Source: an uncultured Collinsella sp. (GTDB lineage Bacteria; Actinomycetota; Coriobacteriia; Coriobacteriales; Coriobacteriaceae). From it: 6,166 nt of DNA. Positions 5,193-6,166 of this stretch are shown piece after piece. The notes beneath the pieces were generated by a model, which was given only the letters and a program-made list of their open reading frames with translations, ran no database searches and was not told the DNA's origin. Every line of letters begins with the position of its first letter. The first letter of the stretch is position 1. Both the position numbers and the translations under genes were made by a program. The stretch is from contig CAJKEF010000068.1 of assembly GCA_905198825.1 (NCBI GenBank), positions 1 through 6,166 on the forward strand, in the 5' to 3' direction.

Positions 5193-5774
5193 TTACGATA
5201 GTTTTTGAATCGCGCGCGCGACGCGAGCGATGGGCAAGCCCACCACGTTGTAGAAGTCGCCCGAAATATCATGCACGAGCATGCGTCCGCCTGTGCCCTG
5301 AATGCCGTAGGCGCCTGCCTTGTCCATGGGCTCGCCTGAGGCGACGTAGCGCTCAATCTGCTCGTCGGTGAGCTCATAGAACGTCACGTCGGTCACGTCG
5401 ACAAACGACAGGCTCTCGGCGGCGTGTGGGGCGGTGGTGTCTCCGGCTCTAACGATGCAGACGCCGGTTGCGACCTGGTGCGTGCGCCCCGAGAGCTCGT
5501 GGAGCATGGTGCGGGCTTCGTCCTCGTTTGCCGGCTTGCCCAAAAGCTTGCCATCGAAGGTGACGATGGTGTCGGCCGCGATGGTCAACTCATTGGGCTC
5601 GGCGTGCTCGGCGGCAACGGCGGCAGCCTTAGCGCGAGCTAAGCGCTCGACAAGCGTAAGCGGGGTTTCGTCATCAAAAGGAGTCTCGTCGATGTCAGCG
5701 GGAATGACGCGGATGTCGTAGCCCGCTTCGCGCATCAACTCGATGCGGCGCGGTGATTGCGAAGCCAAAATCAT
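5193..5774 (-). CDS. maf: Maf family nucleoside triphosphate pyrophosphatase
   Basis: Maf proteins hydrolyse non-canonical or excess nucleoside triphosphates to monophosphate and pyrophosphate in the cytoplasm, a housecleaning role linked to septum control in Bacillus. The length of 193 aa is typical. The N-terminal ILASQSPRR (2-10) is the phosphate-binding loop, AADTIV (66-71) carries the catalytic-base Asp68, GKP lies at 79-81, and DKAGAYGIQG (151-160) is the substrate-recognition motif. GDFYNVVGLP at 172-181 is also characteristic. The SPRR and DKAGAY signatures favour the dTTPase/UTPase (YhdE-like) subgroup over the YceF type; this is by motif only. Its ATG overlaps the stop of the upstream DJ-1 gene as ATGA, indicating translational coupling, and no separate Shine-Dalgarno is needed. 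A hairpin terminator follows. Confidence 0.95.
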   Translation of the reverse strand: MILASQSPRRIELMREAGYDIRVIPADIDETPFDDETPLTLVERLARAKAAAVAAEHAEPNELTIAADTIVTFDGKLLGKPANEDEARTMLHELSGRTHQVATGVCIVRAGDTTAPHAAESLSFVDVTDVTFYELTDEQIERYVASGEPMDKAGAYGIQGTGGRMLVHDISGDFYNVVGLPIARVARAIQKLS

Positions 5775-6166
5775 AGCTGAATGCCCTCGGCAACCTTCTC
5801 GACAGCCTTGTCGCCGGCGAGCGTACGCAGCAGCTCAAGCGCAAAGGGGAGCGACTGGGCCATGCCGCTGGCGGTGATGATGTTGCCGTCGTGCGTGACC
5901 TTGTCGCCGGTATAGGCGCCCTCGGGGAAGCTCTTCTCAAAGCCGGGGAAGCACGTGGCGTGGCGTCCCTCGAGCAGGTCAAGCTCGCCCAGGATAAACG
6001 GGGCGGCGCAGATGGCGGCAACATGCTTGGTCGCGGCGAACTCGCAGACTACGTCGCAGACGCGCTGGTCGGCACGCAGGTTGGTGGCGCCGGGCAGACC
6101 GCCGGGCAGCACGACGCAGTCGTACTCGTCAAAGTTAATCTCGTCAAAGAGTGCGTCGCAAGTGAC
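5771..6166 (-). CDS. DJ-1/PfpI family protein (partial, N-terminus outside window)
   Basis: The C-terminal 131 residues are present; the frame is open to the window edge, so the gene is cut, not broken. LPGGLPGATNL (20-30 of the visible part) and AAICAAPFILGELDLLEG (50-67) are hallmarks of the DJ-1/YajL/ThiJ group, with Cys53 in the nucleophile-elbow position of DJ-1 Cys106. ATCFPGFE (70-77) and VTHDGNIITASGMAQSLPFALEL (90-112) complete the usual fold. The expected Glu that partners the cysteine would be in the missing N-terminal third. Family members include chaperones and glyoxalase/deglycase-like enzymes; the exact activity cannot be told. An internal GTG at 6110-6112 is not the start, because the conserved strand leading into LPGG lies upstream of it. 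The TGA overlaps the maf ATG. Confidence 0.92.
   Translation of the reverse strand, partial: VTCDALFDEINFDEYDCVVLPGGLPGATNLRADQRVCDVVCEFAATKHVAAICAAPFILGELDLLEGRHATCFPGFEKSFPEGAYTGDKVTHDGNIITASGMAQSLPFALELLRTLAGDKAVEKVAEGIQL

Overview
The window (about 6.2 kb, GC-rich, strong G/C preference at third codon positions) looks like ordinary chromosome of a Gram-positive actinobacterium. The gut Coriobacteriia, and Collinsella in particular, fit best by protein style and gene layout, but this is a judgement from reading, not from a search. There are no rRNA or tRNA genes, CRISPR arrays, insertion sequences or phage genes.

Layout: (1) positions 1-51 hold the last 16 codons of an unidentified plus-strand gene, closed by a clean intrinsic terminator (74-109). 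(2) A convergent junction (52-404) carries a 131-nt nested inverted repeat (259-389) between that gene and pta. (3) pta, phosphate acetyltransferase, lies on the minus strand (405-1385). (4) A divergent spacer (1386-1616) has two mirror-image TATAAT boxes firing outward. (5) glf (UDP-galactopyranose mutase) and a family 2 glycosyltransferase form an overlapping plus-strand pair (1617-3843). (6) A second convergent junction (3844-4089) holds another nested inverted repeat, which runs into the glycosyltransferase 3' end and includes what looks like a relic of a second glycosyltransferase tail on the minus strand. (7) Three minus-strand genes follow: a P1/DmpA-type self-cleaving N-terminal nucleophile hydrolase (4090-5091), a Maf nucleotide pyrophosphatase (5193-5774), and the C-terminal part of a DJ-1/PfpI protein (5771-6166) that runs off the window and overlaps maf by 4 nt.

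How the genes work together: Pta serves acetyl-CoA/acetate overflow metabolism, but its usual partner ackA is not in the window. Glf makes UDP-galactofuranose, and the overlapping glycosyltransferase is the natural candidate to use it, or to act on the same glycan, in a cell-surface polymer. DJ-1 and Maf form a translationally coupled housekeeping pair (protein/metabolite repair and nucleotide sanitation), separated from the P1 hydrolase by a hairpin terminator.

The genes themselves are recognisable families. The least ordinary material is between them: two large nested inverted repeats at the two convergent junctions, the palindromic divergent promoter pair, and the mirrored glycosyltransferase tail. 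I found no convincing new multi-gene system.
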